Assembly (NCBI GenBank): GCA_023460155.1
Contig: JAEWRF010000042.1
Location: 1 to 13,766 of the forward strand
From: Bacillota bacterium
Lineage (GTDB): Bacteria; Bacillota; Clostridia; Oscillospirales; Acutalibacteraceae
Direction: 5' to 3'
DNA length: 13,766 nucleotides
The translations under genes were made by a program, and so were the position numbers. The notes beneath the pieces are model-generated. The model worked only from the letters and a program-made list of their open reading frames with translations. It had not been told where the DNA came from and ran no database searches. This document shows positions 1 to 7,808 of the stretch, piece by piece (positions within the stretch are counted from its first letter, which is position 1; the number at the start of each line of letters is the position of its first letter).

Positions 1-2
1 TC

Positions 3-56
3 GAGGCTCCGTTTGTTTATTTTCTGGTTCAGATTTTGCCCATTGTTGTGAAATAA
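3..56 (+). CDS. cdsA: C-terminal end of probable phosphatidate cytidylyltransferase (CdsA), partial
   Basis: Only the last 17 codons and a TAA stop (54-56) lie in the window. The frame reads EAPFVYFLVQILPIVVK, a hydrophobic tail with an A-P-x-V-Y pattern that resembles the last membrane segment of CdsA. CdsA makes CDP-diacylglycerol from phosphatidic acid and CTP in the membrane. The call rests mainly on context: in many Firmicutes cdsA directly precedes dxr, rseP, ispG and polC in this order. The other two forward frames also reach stops (49-51 and 74-76) but give less membrane-like peptides. With so few residues the family cannot be proven from sequence alone. Confidence 0.5.
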   Translation, partial: EAPFVYFLVQILPIVVK

Positions 57-98
57 ACCGCACAGAAATGCAATAAAGCATCTGTTTGGAGAATACTA

Positions 99-1256
99 AT
101 GAAACAAAGGATCTCGGTTCTCGGGTCCACCGGTTCGATCGGGACCCAAACCCTTTCCGTCGCACGTCACCTTAATCTTCGGGTCTGTGCGCTGGCTGCC
201 AACCGGAATATCCGCCTTCTGGAAGAACAGATCCGTGAATTCCGCCCTGAAATAGCGGCCGTGTTCGATCCGAAATCAGCCCGCGAGCTGAAAACAGCCG
301 TATCCGACCTTCCGGTCAAAGTGCTGGAAGGAATGGACGGATTATGTGAAGCGGCCTGCCTTCAGACGGCAGGCCTTGTTTGCAATTCGGTCGTTGGTAT
401 GGTGGGTCTTCGGCCAACTCTGGCTGCCATAGCGGCAAAGAAAAACGTCGCGCTTTCCAACAAAGAGACTCTCGTCGCGGGCGGAGAGCTTGTCATGCGC
501 GCCGCCGCCGAAAGCGGAGTCACCATCTTCCCGGTGGACAGCGAGCATTCCGCTATTTTTCAGTGCCTGCAGGGCTGCCCCGATAAAAAGGCGGTCCGGA
601 AGCTGATCCTTACGGCGTCCGGCGGTCCGTTCTTCGGAAAGAAGGCGGAAGAACTGCAAAACGTCACACCGGAACAGGCGCTCCGTCACCCGAACTGGCA
701 CATGGGTCCGAAAAATACCATCGACTCCGCCACCATGATGAACAAGGGGCTGGAGGTCATTGAGGCCTCCCGGCTGTTCGGAATGCCTTCAGAGCGGATT
801 GAAGTGCTGATCCAGCGCGAAAGCGTGATCCACTCCATGATTGAATACGAGGATTCCTCCGTGATCGCCCAGCTGAGCGTCCCGGATATGCAGCTGCCGA
901 TTCAGTACGCCATCACATGGCCCCAAAGGCTGAATTCTCCCGTAGCCCCGCTCGATTTGTCGAAATACGGAACGCTCAGCTTCGCAAAACCGGATGCGGA
1001 GACATTCCGCTGTCTGGCCGCATGCCGAAACGCCCTGAGAAGGGGCGGGCTTGCGCCAGCCGCGGCAAACGGAGCCAACGAGACAGCCGTACAGCTGTTT
1101 TTGGAACAAAAGATTTCCTTTCTGGAAATCGGAGAGCTGGTCGGGGCCGCGACGGAGCACCAGCCCGATGTGGCCGGTCCTGTTACTGTTGAAGATATAA
1201 TCGAGGCTGACGCGCAGGCCCGGCGTTTTGTTGCCGGAGCCGTAAGCGGCAAATGA
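99..1256 (+). CDS. dxr: 1-deoxy-D-xylulose 5-phosphate reductoisomerase (Dxr/IspC)
   Basis: This cytoplasmic enzyme converts 1-deoxy-D-xylulose 5-phosphate to 2-C-methyl-D-erythritol 4-phosphate with NADPH and a divalent metal, the first committed step of the MEP isoprenoid pathway. At 385 residues it is the usual length. The N-terminal Rossmann motif GSTGSIG is at residues 9-15. SNKETLVAGG begins at about residue 120. PVDSEHS (145-151) carries the metal ligands D147 and E149. ASGGPFF and HPNWHMGPK follow, and NKGLEVIEA (215-223) supplies the third ligand, E219. The ATG at 99 has a GGAG box at 88-91 with 7-nt spacing. The gene begins 42 bp after the putative cdsA stop, and its TGA is part of the AGGTGA box before rseP. 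No promoter is convincing in the short upstream gap, so it is probably co-transcribed with cdsA. Confidence 0.97.
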   Translation: MKQRISVLGSTGSIGTQTLSVARHLNLRVCALAANRNIRLLEEQIREFRPEIAAVFDPKSARELKTAVSDLPVKVLEGMDGLCEAACLQTAGLVCNSVVGMVGLRPTLAAIAAKKNVALSNKETLVAGGELVMRAAAESGVTIFPVDSEHSAIFQCLQGCPDKKAVRKLILTASGGPFFGKKAEELQNVTPEQALRHPNWHMGPKNTIDSATMMNKGLEVIEASRLFGMPSERIEVLIQRESVIHSMIEYEDSSVIAQLSVPDMQLPIQYAITWPQRLNSPVAPLDLSKYGTLSFAKPDAETFRCLAACRNALRRGGLAPAAANGANETAVQLFLEQKISFLEIGELVGAATEHQPDVAGPVTVEDIIEADAQARRFVAGAVSGK

Positions 1257-1261
1257 GGTGA
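1256..1261 (+). promoter_or_regulatory. Strong Shine-Dalgarno before rseP, misplaced for the TTG start
   Basis: AGGTGA overlaps the last base of the dxr stop codon. It is 21 nt upstream of the TTG at 1283, too far for normal initiation, but only 6 nt upstream of an in-frame ATA at 1268. The frame is closed by TGA at 1259-1261, so rseP cannot begin earlier. No in-frame ATG or GTG lies between 1262 and 1283. A weaker AAGG (1274-1277) lies 5 nt before the TTG. Confidence 0.5.
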
Positions 1262-1282
1262 TTTGTCATAATCAAGGTTATC

Positions 1283-2338
1283 TTGATCATTATCGCTGTC
1301 CTTCTGTTCGGATTCATGATTTTCATTCATGAATTCGGGCATTTTTCCATGGCAAAACTCTGCAAAATCCGTGTCAACGAATTTGCTCTTGGGATGGGGC
1401 CGACGCTGTTCCATTTTCAGAAGGGGGAAACCCGCTATTCCCTGCGGCTGCTGCCAATCGGCGGCTTTTGCGCAATGGAAGGGGAAAACGAAGAAAGCCC
1501 GGATGAGCGTTCCTTTTTCCGAAGACCGGTCTGGCAGAGGATCATTGTCGTGGCTATGGGAGCGATTCTGAACATCATTTTAGGCCTTGTGCTTATGATG
1601 CTGATACTGGGACAGCAGCCCGCCTTTTCCTCAACCACTATTTCCCAGTTTGAGAATAATTCCGCCTTGCAGAAAGCCGGGCTGATGCGCGGAGACGAAT
1701 TTGTTTCAATCGACCATTACCGCGTTTACGGCGACCGGGACCTCAGTTTTGCCCTTGCAACCGCAAATCCGAACTCCGTTGATATTGAAGTCAGCCGCAA
1801 TGGAAAGCTGATGAGCTTCGACAACGTAAAATTCAACAGCCAGTCCATCAACGGAAAAAATTATATTTCCCTCGACTTTTATGTTCTGCCCATCGAAAAA
1901 AATCCTATCACACTGGTCGGAAAATCGGCAGTCGATACGGTTTCGACGGTGCGCATGGTCTGGTACAGCCTGGTTGGATTTGCCACCGGCAAGTTCGGCC
2001 TAAATGACGTCGCCGGACCCGTCGGCGCCGCCAGCGTCATCAATCAGGCCGTTTCCGCAGGACTCAAGCAGAACTTTCTCGCGGGACTTAACAATGTGCT
2101 CTACATGATGATGATCCTCACGGTAAACCTAGGCGTCGTCAACCTGCTTCCGTTTCCGGCGCTGGACGGCGGCAAGCTTCTGTTTCTGCTGATCGAAGCG
2201 GTGCGCCGCAAACCGATTCAGGCCAAATACGAGGGCTGGGTGGAGACCGTCGGATTCTGCCTGCTGATGGGTTTCATGGTGGTAATCACCTACAGCGATA
2301 TTCTCCGGCTGATTACCGGGAAGGGACTGGGCGGATAA
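1283..2338 (+). CDS. rseP: RseP/RasP-type site-2 intramembrane zinc metalloprotease
   Basis: This is an integral membrane site-2 protease that cleaves transmembrane segments after a first cut outside the membrane. In Bacillus the relative RasP processes anti-sigma factors and leftover signal peptides; the substrate here is unknown. The zinc motif HEFGH is at residues 16-20, counted from the TTG, within a hydrophobic first helix. It is followed by a GMGP...LLPIGGF stretch typical of the family, a second hydrophobic helix near residues 90-110, a PDZ-like domain at about 110-190, and a C-terminal membrane region with NLLPFPALDGG, in which D295 is the third zinc ligand. The length of 351 residues is normal. 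The start is uncertain: TTG at 1283 is the only ordinary start codon, but the best ribosome binding site points to ATA at 1268, which would add five residues. The stop overlaps the ispG start by one base (TAATG). Confidence 0.93.
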   Translation: MIIIAVLLFGFMIFIHEFGHFSMAKLCKIRVNEFALGMGPTLFHFQKGETRYSLRLLPIGGFCAMEGENEESPDERSFFRRPVWQRIIVVAMGAILNIILGLVLMMLILGQQPAFSSTTISQFENNSALQKAGLMRGDEFVSIDHYRVYGDRDLSFALATANPNSVDIEVSRNGKLMSFDNVKFNSQSINGKNYISLDFYVLPIEKNPITLVGKSAVDTVSTVRMVWYSLVGFATGKFGLNDVAGPVGAASVINQAVSAGLKQNFLAGLNNVLYMMMILTVNLGVVNLLPFPALDGGKLLFLLIEAVRRKPIQAKYEGWVETVGFCLLMGFMVVITYSDILRLITGKGLGG

Positions 2339-3378
2339 TGCGAAGATCAAGACAGATTATGGTTGGAAACGTTCCGGTCGGCGGGGGAGCAAAAATCACC
2401 GTCCAGTCCATGCTGAACGTCCGCGCAGATGACATTGACGGAAACGTACGGCAGGCAAAGGAGCTGGAAAATGCCGGGTGCGAAATTCTCCGCGCCGCAG
2501 TACCAGATCTTCCGGCTGTTCGGCTGATCGAGGCAATTAAAAAAGAAATCCGCATTCCGCTCGTAGCGGACATTCATTTTGATTACCGGCTCGCGCTGGA
2601 ATCCGCCGCCGCGGGAGCGGACGCAATTCGGATCAACCCGGGAAACATCGGCGCAGAGGACCGGGTCAAGGCGGTTGCCCTTGCCTGTCGGAATCGGGGA
2701 ATACCGATCCGCATCGGTGTAAATTCCGGGTCGCTTGAAAAGGACATCCTCGCGAAATACGGCGGGCCGACGCCCGAAGCCCTTGCGGAAAGCGCTTTTT
2801 TTCACGCGTCTCTGCTGGAAAAATTTGATTTCCGCGATCTTGTTATTTCCATCAAGTCCTCAAATGTGGACACCATGATTCGGGCCAATGAAATCATCGC
2901 CGAAAAATGCGATTACCCGCTTCATCTCGGTGTTACGGAGGCAGGCAGCGAGCACATGGGTATTATCAAGTCTTCCATCGGAATCGGATCGCTGCTGCAG
3001 CGGGGGATCGGGGACACAATCCGAGTTTCCCTGACGGCCGACCCAGTAAAGGAAGTCCGGGCCGGACTTGACCTTTTGAAAGCTATCGGCCTGCGGGGCG
3101 GGGTGCGGATCATCTCCTGCCCGACCTGCGGCAGGACGAAAATCGACCTGATTTCCATCGAAGGTGAAGTGGAGCGGCGCCTTTCCGGCTGCCAAAAGGA
3201 ACTTACGGTTGCTGTGATGGGATGCGCCGTCAACGGGCCGGGGGAAGCCCGGGAAGCAGACATCGGAATTGCAGGCGGCGACGGCGTCGGCCTGATCTTC
3301 CGCAGGGGACAGGTCGTACGGAAGGTCCCTGAGGAAGAATTGGTTGACCGTCTGATGCAGGAAATTGAACAGCTGTAA
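2338..3378 (+). CDS. ispG: 4-hydroxy-3-methylbut-2-en-1-yl diphosphate synthase (IspG/GcpE)
   Basis: IspG is a [4Fe-4S] enzyme that reduces methylerythritol 2,4-cyclodiphosphate to HMBPP (4-hydroxy-3-methylbut-2-enyl diphosphate), the penultimate MEP pathway step, in the cytoplasm. The N-terminal TIM-barrel part shows TVQSM, LVADIHFDYRLAL and IRINPGNIG. The C-terminal cluster domain has CPTCGR, with C261 and C264, and MGCAVNGPGEA, with C296 and the conserved glutamate E303, so all three cluster cysteines are present. At 346 residues it is full length without the insert found in plant and some other homologues. The ATG overlaps the rseP stop by one base, implying translational coupling. Together with dxr it puts two MEP genes in one transcription unit. 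polC starts 14 bp downstream. Confidence 0.97.
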   Translation: MRRSRQIMVGNVPVGGGAKITVQSMLNVRADDIDGNVRQAKELENAGCEILRAAVPDLPAVRLIEAIKKEIRIPLVADIHFDYRLALESAAAGADAIRINPGNIGAEDRVKAVALACRNRGIPIRIGVNSGSLEKDILAKYGGPTPEALAESAFFHASLLEKFDFRDLVISIKSSNVDTMIRANEIIAEKCDYPLHLGVTEAGSEHMGIIKSSIGIGSLLQRGIGDTIRVSLTADPVKEVRAGLDLLKAIGLRGGVRIISCPTCGRTKIDLISIEGEVERRLSGCQKELTVAVMGCAVNGPGEAREADIGIAGGDGVGLIFRRGQVVRKVPEEELVDRLMQEIEQL

Positions 3379-3392
3379 AGGAAGAGAATCCA

Positions 3393-6300
3393 GTGAAAAG
3401 CTTCGGCGAATTTTTCGACGCATACATAGATATTTCCAAAATTCCGGCCCCCATTAAAACGGGGGCTATTTCCTCGTTGCGGATCGACTCCGCCTCCCGC
3501 AAGCTGACGGCGCAGGTAGAACTGGATTCGCTTGTGGAACGCACCGCGCTTTACGGCGTGGAGCAGCGAATCGAAGCCTGCCAGGCGCTCCGCCTGGCCC
3601 GTGCGCAGCTGATTCCAAAATATCCGAGGGACTGCTTCTCTCTGGATTATTACCCGAGTCTGGTGCTGGAGCTGAAGCGCCGGGAAGCCTGCGTCAACGG
3701 TTCGCTGAGCGATTCCAAGGCCAGACTGGAAAACGGCGAGCTCGTCATAACGCTTAGCCACGGCGGCGGAGAACTGCTGCTCTCCCGGAAGGTTGACCGC
3801 ATCCTCTCCGAGATCATTCGGGAGGAATTCGGGATTCCGCTCGGCGTCCGGCTGGACGGCCTGCTGACCGCGGACAGCGAAAATCTCGTTTATATCGAAA
3901 AGGCGAAGCACAAGGAAGAAAAGGCACAGCGTCAGGCTTTGACGGAGCAGGCGGAGGTCCATGACTCAAACATGGAGCGCGATACCGTCGCAAGAACCGT
4001 CAGCATCCGCAACAGAGAGACTCTGCTGCCTACGATCATTCCGGAAACAGCACGCGAGCTTTACGGCCACATTCCGAAGGCGAACCCGACTCCGATTTCA
4101 AAAGTCACGCCGGATATCGGGAGTGTCACGGTGTGGGGTGAAATATTTACCGTCAGCCAGAAGGAAACGCGGGACAAACAGCGGAAAATCTACTCGGTCA
4201 ACATCACGGATTACACCGGTTCCATCACCCTGAAAATAATTGAATTGGCCGCCCAGTGCAAAATGCTGGACACGCTCTCGAACGGAATGTCCGTCATCGT
4301 GCGCGGCGACGTCGAATACGATAAATACGACCACGAAGTGGTGCTCCGCCCCAAAAGCATCGCTTCCGTCAGTCAGGTGCAGGTTGTGGACCGCGCGCAG
4401 ACCAAACGGGTGGAACTTCATCTGCACACCAATATGTCGTCCATGGATGGCGTCAACAGCGCGGGCGACCTGATCCGCCGCGCGGCGAACTGGGGACAGA
4501 CCGCCGTCGCCATTACCGATCACGGCGTGGCGCAGGCGTTCCCGGATGCAATGAACGCGGCGGAGGAACTGACGAAAAAGGGGAAACCGATCAAGATCAT
4601 CTACGGGATGGAGGCCTATTTCGTCAACGACCTCGTGTCCGCCGTACGCGGTCATTCGGAGAAAACCTTTTCCGATGAATTCATTGCGTTCGACGTTGAA
4701 ACGACCGGCCTCAGCCCAACGAACGACCGCCTTACGGAAATCGGCGCCGTTCGCATCCGCGGCGGGGAAATCGTTGAGTCCTTCGACACCTTTGTAAATC
4801 CGGAACGGCCGATTCCCGCTAAAATCACGGAGCTGACCAGCATCACGGACCAGATGGTAAAGGACGCACCGAAGGAGAAGGACGCGCTTTCTTCCTTCTA
4901 TTCCTTCTGCGGAAAAGACGCCGTTCTGATTGCGCACAATGCGGAATTCGACACTTCCTTTATCCGTGTTGCCGCAGAGCGGAACGGAATGACCTTTTCC
5001 AATCCCTATATTGATACCGTCCCGATGTGCCGCTCCCTGCTGACGGGAATTAAAAACTGCAAGCTGGACACGGTCGCGAAATTTCTCAAACTCGAGAATT
5101 TTCACCATCACCGCGCCTGCGACGATGCCGCCATTCTCGGCCGCATCTTTCTCTGCCTGCTGCAGCGCCTGAAGGAAGACACCGGAGCAAACAGCGTCGC
5201 GGCGATCAACACCTCCCTTGCCGGCGGCGACATCAAAAAAATGAGATCCTACCATATGATCCTGCTGGTGCAGAACAAAGTCGGACTCAAGAATCTTTAT
5301 AAACTGATTTCTAAATCCCACCTTCAGTATTTTTACCGCAATCCCCGCATTCCGAAATCAGAACTGGTGAAGCTGCGGGAAGGAATTCTGGTTGGAAGTG
5401 CCTGTGAAGCAGGTGAGCTTTACACCGCAATTCTGAACGCGCAGCCCTGGGAAACGCTGTGCGAAATCGCTTCCTTCTACGATTATCTCGAAATGCAGCC
5501 GCTTGGCAACGACCGCTTTCTCATCCGCGACGGAATGGTGCCGGACGAGGAAAAACTGAAAGAGATCAACAGGACGATCCTGAAGCTCGGGGACAAGCTC
5601 CATAAGCCAGTCGTTGCCACGACGGACGCGCATTTTATGGACCCGAAGGACGGCGATTACCGGAAAATTCTGATGCAGGGGCAGGGCTTCAAGGATACGG
5701 ATGAGCAGGCTCCTCTCTATATGCGCACAACGGAAGAAATGCTCGAAGAGTTTTCCTATCTCGGGAAGGAAAGGGCGGAAGAGGTCGTCGTAACCAACAC
5801 AAACCGAATCGCCGATATGGTGGAGGAAATCCGTCCGATTCCGGAGGGGACCTATCCGCCGTTCATTGAGGGAGCGGAAGAGCAGCTGACCCAGATCACC
5901 TGGAGCCGCGCCAAGGAAATCTACGGCGACCCGCTCCCGGAAATTGTACAGAAGCGTCTGGACCGCGAGCTCGGCTCCATCACGAAACACGGCTTCTCCA
6001 TTCTTTACATGACCGCGCAGAAGCTGGTGGCCGATTCCGTCGCACACGGCTATCTGGTCGGCTCCCGAGGTTCCGTCGGTTCCTCCTTTGTCGCCAATAT
6101 GGCCGGAATTTCCGAAGTGAATCCGCTGGATCCGCATTACATCTGTCCACACTGCAAGCACAGCGAATTCATAACCGATGGGAGCTACGGCAGCGGCTTC
6201 GACCTGCCGCCCAAAAAGTGCCCGGACTGCGGCACGGAGATGAACCGCGACGGCCACACGATCCCGTTTGAAACCTTCCTGGGTTTCGACGGGGACAAAA

Positions 6301-7733
6301 CCCCCGATATCGACCTGAACTTCTCCGGCGAATACCAATCCAGCGCCCACCGGTACACGGAAACACTGTTCGGGAAAGACAACGTGTTCAAGGCCGGAAC
6401 AATTGCCACGGTCGCCGACAAAACTGCGCTTGGCTTTGTAAAGAAGTACGCAGAAGAAAAGGGCGTCGTCATGCACCGCGCCGAAGAGCTCCGCCTCTCC
6501 ACCGGCTGCACCGGCGTTAAGCGGACGACCGGCCAGCATCCGGGCGGCATGGTGGTCGTCCCGAAGGGGATGGAAATTTTCGATTTCTGTCCGGTTCAGC
6601 ACCCGGCGAACGACCAGAATTCGGACAACATCACAACCCACTTCGACTTCCATTCCATCCACGACACCATCTGCAAACTGGACGAACTCGGTCATGATGT
6701 TCCTACCATCTACCGCTATCTGGAGGATTACACCGGCATCCCGGTTATGGACGTATCCATGAGCGACCCGGAGGTCATGTCGCTGTTTACCTCCACCGAA
6801 GCTCTGGGTGTCAAGCCGGAGGACATTGATTCCCAGACCGGGACTTTTTCCCTGCCAGAGGTCGGTACCAGCTTCGTGCGCCAGATGCTCATCGATTCCC
6901 AGCCGAAGACCTTTTCCGACCTGCTGCAGGTTTCCGGCCTTTCCCACGGCACGGACGTCTGGCTCGGCAACGCGCAGGAACTGATCAAAAGCGGAAAATG
7001 CAAAATTTCCGAGGTAATCGGAACACGCGACAGCATCATGACCTACCTTCTCCTCAAAGGTGTTGAGCCGAAAAAGGCATTCAAGATCATGGAGATCGTC
7101 CGGAAAGGCAAAGCTCCAAAACTGCTGACCGATGAATACATACAGGCAATGAAAGACTGCAACGTTCCGCAGTGGTACATTGATTCCTGCATGAAAATCA
7201 AATATATGTTCCCGAAGGCGCACGCCGCCGCCTATATGATTTCCACGCTCCGCCTCGGCTGGTACAAGGTCCATAAGCCGGTCGAATACTACGCCGCCTA
7301 TTTCACCGTCCGCGGAGAGGACTTCGACGGCGCGCTCGTAATGCAGGGCAGGGAAGCAGTCCGACGCCGCATGAATGAAATCAGCATGAAAGGCAAGGAA
7401 GCAAGCGCAAAGGAAGAATCCGCCTACGCCACGTACCAGATCGTCAATGAGATGCTCGCGCGCGGCATTCAGGTTCTGCCGGTTGATTTGTACAAGTCCG
7501 ACGCCCGAAAATATCTGGTGGAAGATGGAAAAATCCGTCTTCCGTTCCTGTCGCTGGGGGGCGTCGGCGAAGCCGCCGCCAACAGCCTTGCCGCGGCAAA
7601 GGATGCCGGTCCCTATATCTCGGTTGACGATCTCCAGACGCGCTCCAAGGTATCGAAATCCGTGATAGAAACGCTTGCGAGTGCCGGTGTTCTGACCGAT
7701 CTTCCGGCAAGCAGTCAGATGACTCTGTTTTAG
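3393..7733 (+). CDS. polC: DNA polymerase III alpha subunit, PolC type (polymerase plus 3'-5' exonuclease)
   Basis: This is the replicative polymerase of low-GC Gram-positives, acting at the fork with the sliding clamp. Its 1446 residues match the usual length of about 1440. In order there are an N-terminal domain, an OB fold from about residue 245 (VTVWGEIF), and a PHP domain (HLHTN at 343-347, ITDHG) interrupted by a DEDDh exonuclease. The exonuclease has D434 and E436 (FDVETTG), D520 (HNAEFD), and H573 and D578 (HRACDD). The PHP domain resumes near TTDAH (743-747). A zinc module with C918, C921, C943 and C946 precedes the palm motif GDKTPDIDLNF, where D972 and D974 are catalytic. The last residues, QMTLF, fit a sliding-clamp binding motif. 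The GTG start follows an AAGGA box 10 nt upstream. No intein or frameshift is seen. The TAG stop directly abuts the his promoter, with no terminator. Confidence 0.98.
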   Translation: MKSFGEFFDAYIDISKIPAPIKTGAISSLRIDSASRKLTAQVELDSLVERTALYGVEQRIEACQALRLARAQLIPKYPRDCFSLDYYPSLVLELKRREACVNGSLSDSKARLENGELVITLSHGGGELLLSRKVDRILSEIIREEFGIPLGVRLDGLLTADSENLVYIEKAKHKEEKAQRQALTEQAEVHDSNMERDTVARTVSIRNRETLLPTIIPETARELYGHIPKANPTPISKVTPDIGSVTVWGEIFTVSQKETRDKQRKIYSVNITDYTGSITLKIIELAAQCKMLDTLSNGMSVIVRGDVEYDKYDHEVVLRPKSIASVSQVQVVDRAQTKRVELHLHTNMSSMDGVNSAGDLIRRAANWGQTAVAITDHGVAQAFPDAMNAAEELTKKGKPIKIIYGMEAYFVNDLVSAVRGHSEKTFSDEFIAFDVETTGLSPTNDRLTEIGAVRIRGGEIVESFDTFVNPERPIPAKITELTSITDQMVKDAPKEKDALSSFYSFCGKDAVLIAHNAEFDTSFIRVAAERNGMTFSNPYIDTVPMCRSLLTGIKNCKLDTVAKFLKLENFHHHRACDDAAILGRIFLCLLQRLKEDTGANSVAAINTSLAGGDIKKMRSYHMILLVQNKVGLKNLYKLISKSHLQYFYRNPRIPKSELVKLREGILVGSACEAGELYTAILNAQPWETLCEIASFYDYLEMQPLGNDRFLIRDGMVPDEEKLKEINRTILKLGDKLHKPVVATTDAHFMDPKDGDYRKILMQGQGFKDTDEQAPLYMRTTEEMLEEFSYLGKERAEEVVVTNTNRIADMVEEIRPIPEGTYPPFIEGAEEQLTQITWSRAKEIYGDPLPEIVQKRLDRELGSITKHGFSILYMTAQKLVADSVAHGYLVGSRGSVGSSFVANMAGISEVNPLDPHYICPHCKHSEFITDGSYGSGFDLPPKKCPDCGTEMNRDGHTIPFETFLGFDGDKTPDIDLNFSGEYQSSAHRYTETLFGKDNVFKAGTIATVADKTALGFVKKYAEEKGVVMHRAEELRLSTGCTGVKRTTGQHPGGMVVVPKGMEIFDFCPVQHPANDQNSDNITTHFDFHSIHDTICKLDELGHDVPTIYRYLEDYTGIPVMDVSMSDPEVMSLFTSTEALGVKPEDIDSQTGTFSLPEVGTSFVRQMLIDSQPKTFSDLLQVSGLSHGTDVWLGNAQELIKSGKCKISEVIGTRDSIMTYLLLKGVEPKKAFKIMEIVRKGKAPKLLTDEYIQAMKDCNVPQWYIDSCMKIKYMFPKAHAAAYMISTLRLGWYKVHKPVEYYAAYFTVRGEDFDGALVMQGREAVRRRMNEISMKGKEASAKEESAYATYQIVNEMLARGIQVLPVDLYKSDARKYLVEDGKIRLPFLSLGGVGEAAANSLAAAKDAGPYISVDDLQTRSKVSKSVIETLASAGVLTDLPASSQMTLF

Positions 7734-7762
7734 TTGACAGTCTTATTTTAGTGTGGTATTAT
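7734..7762 (+). promoter_or_regulatory. Near-consensus vegetative (sigma-A type) promoter for the his operon
   Basis: A perfect -35 hexamer TTGACA lies at 7734-7739. A 17-bp spacer follows, and then the -10 hexamer TATTAT at 7757-7762, preceded by an extended -10 TGG at 7754-7756. Transcription should start near 7769, leaving a leader of about 40 nt before hisZ. The -35 box begins at the base after the polC stop. The leader is too short for a T-box or a classical attenuator. A small TAGC-AA-GCTA inverted repeat (7765-7774) overlaps the predicted start but is too weak to call an operator. Confidence 0.85.
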
Positions 7763-7808
7763 AGTAGCAAGCTAAAGTGATTGAAATCTGACAAGTCTGG
7801 AGCCTGCC

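Noticed and set aside
4098..5321. A 407-codon open frame on the minus strand inside polC
   Set aside because: It is antisense to the OB, PHP and exonuclease domains of PolC, with no recognisable motif and no plausible operon context.
5358..7274. A 638-codon open frame on the minus strand inside polC
   Set aside because: It lies antisense to the conserved polymerase and zinc regions of PolC. Its peptide shows no recognisable domain. Long antisense frames are expected opposite GC-rich coding sequence.
7763..7808. A T-box or attenuator in the his leader
   Set aside because: Only about 40 nt separate the predicted transcription start from hisZ, too short for a T-box. No run of His codons or terminator hairpin is seen.
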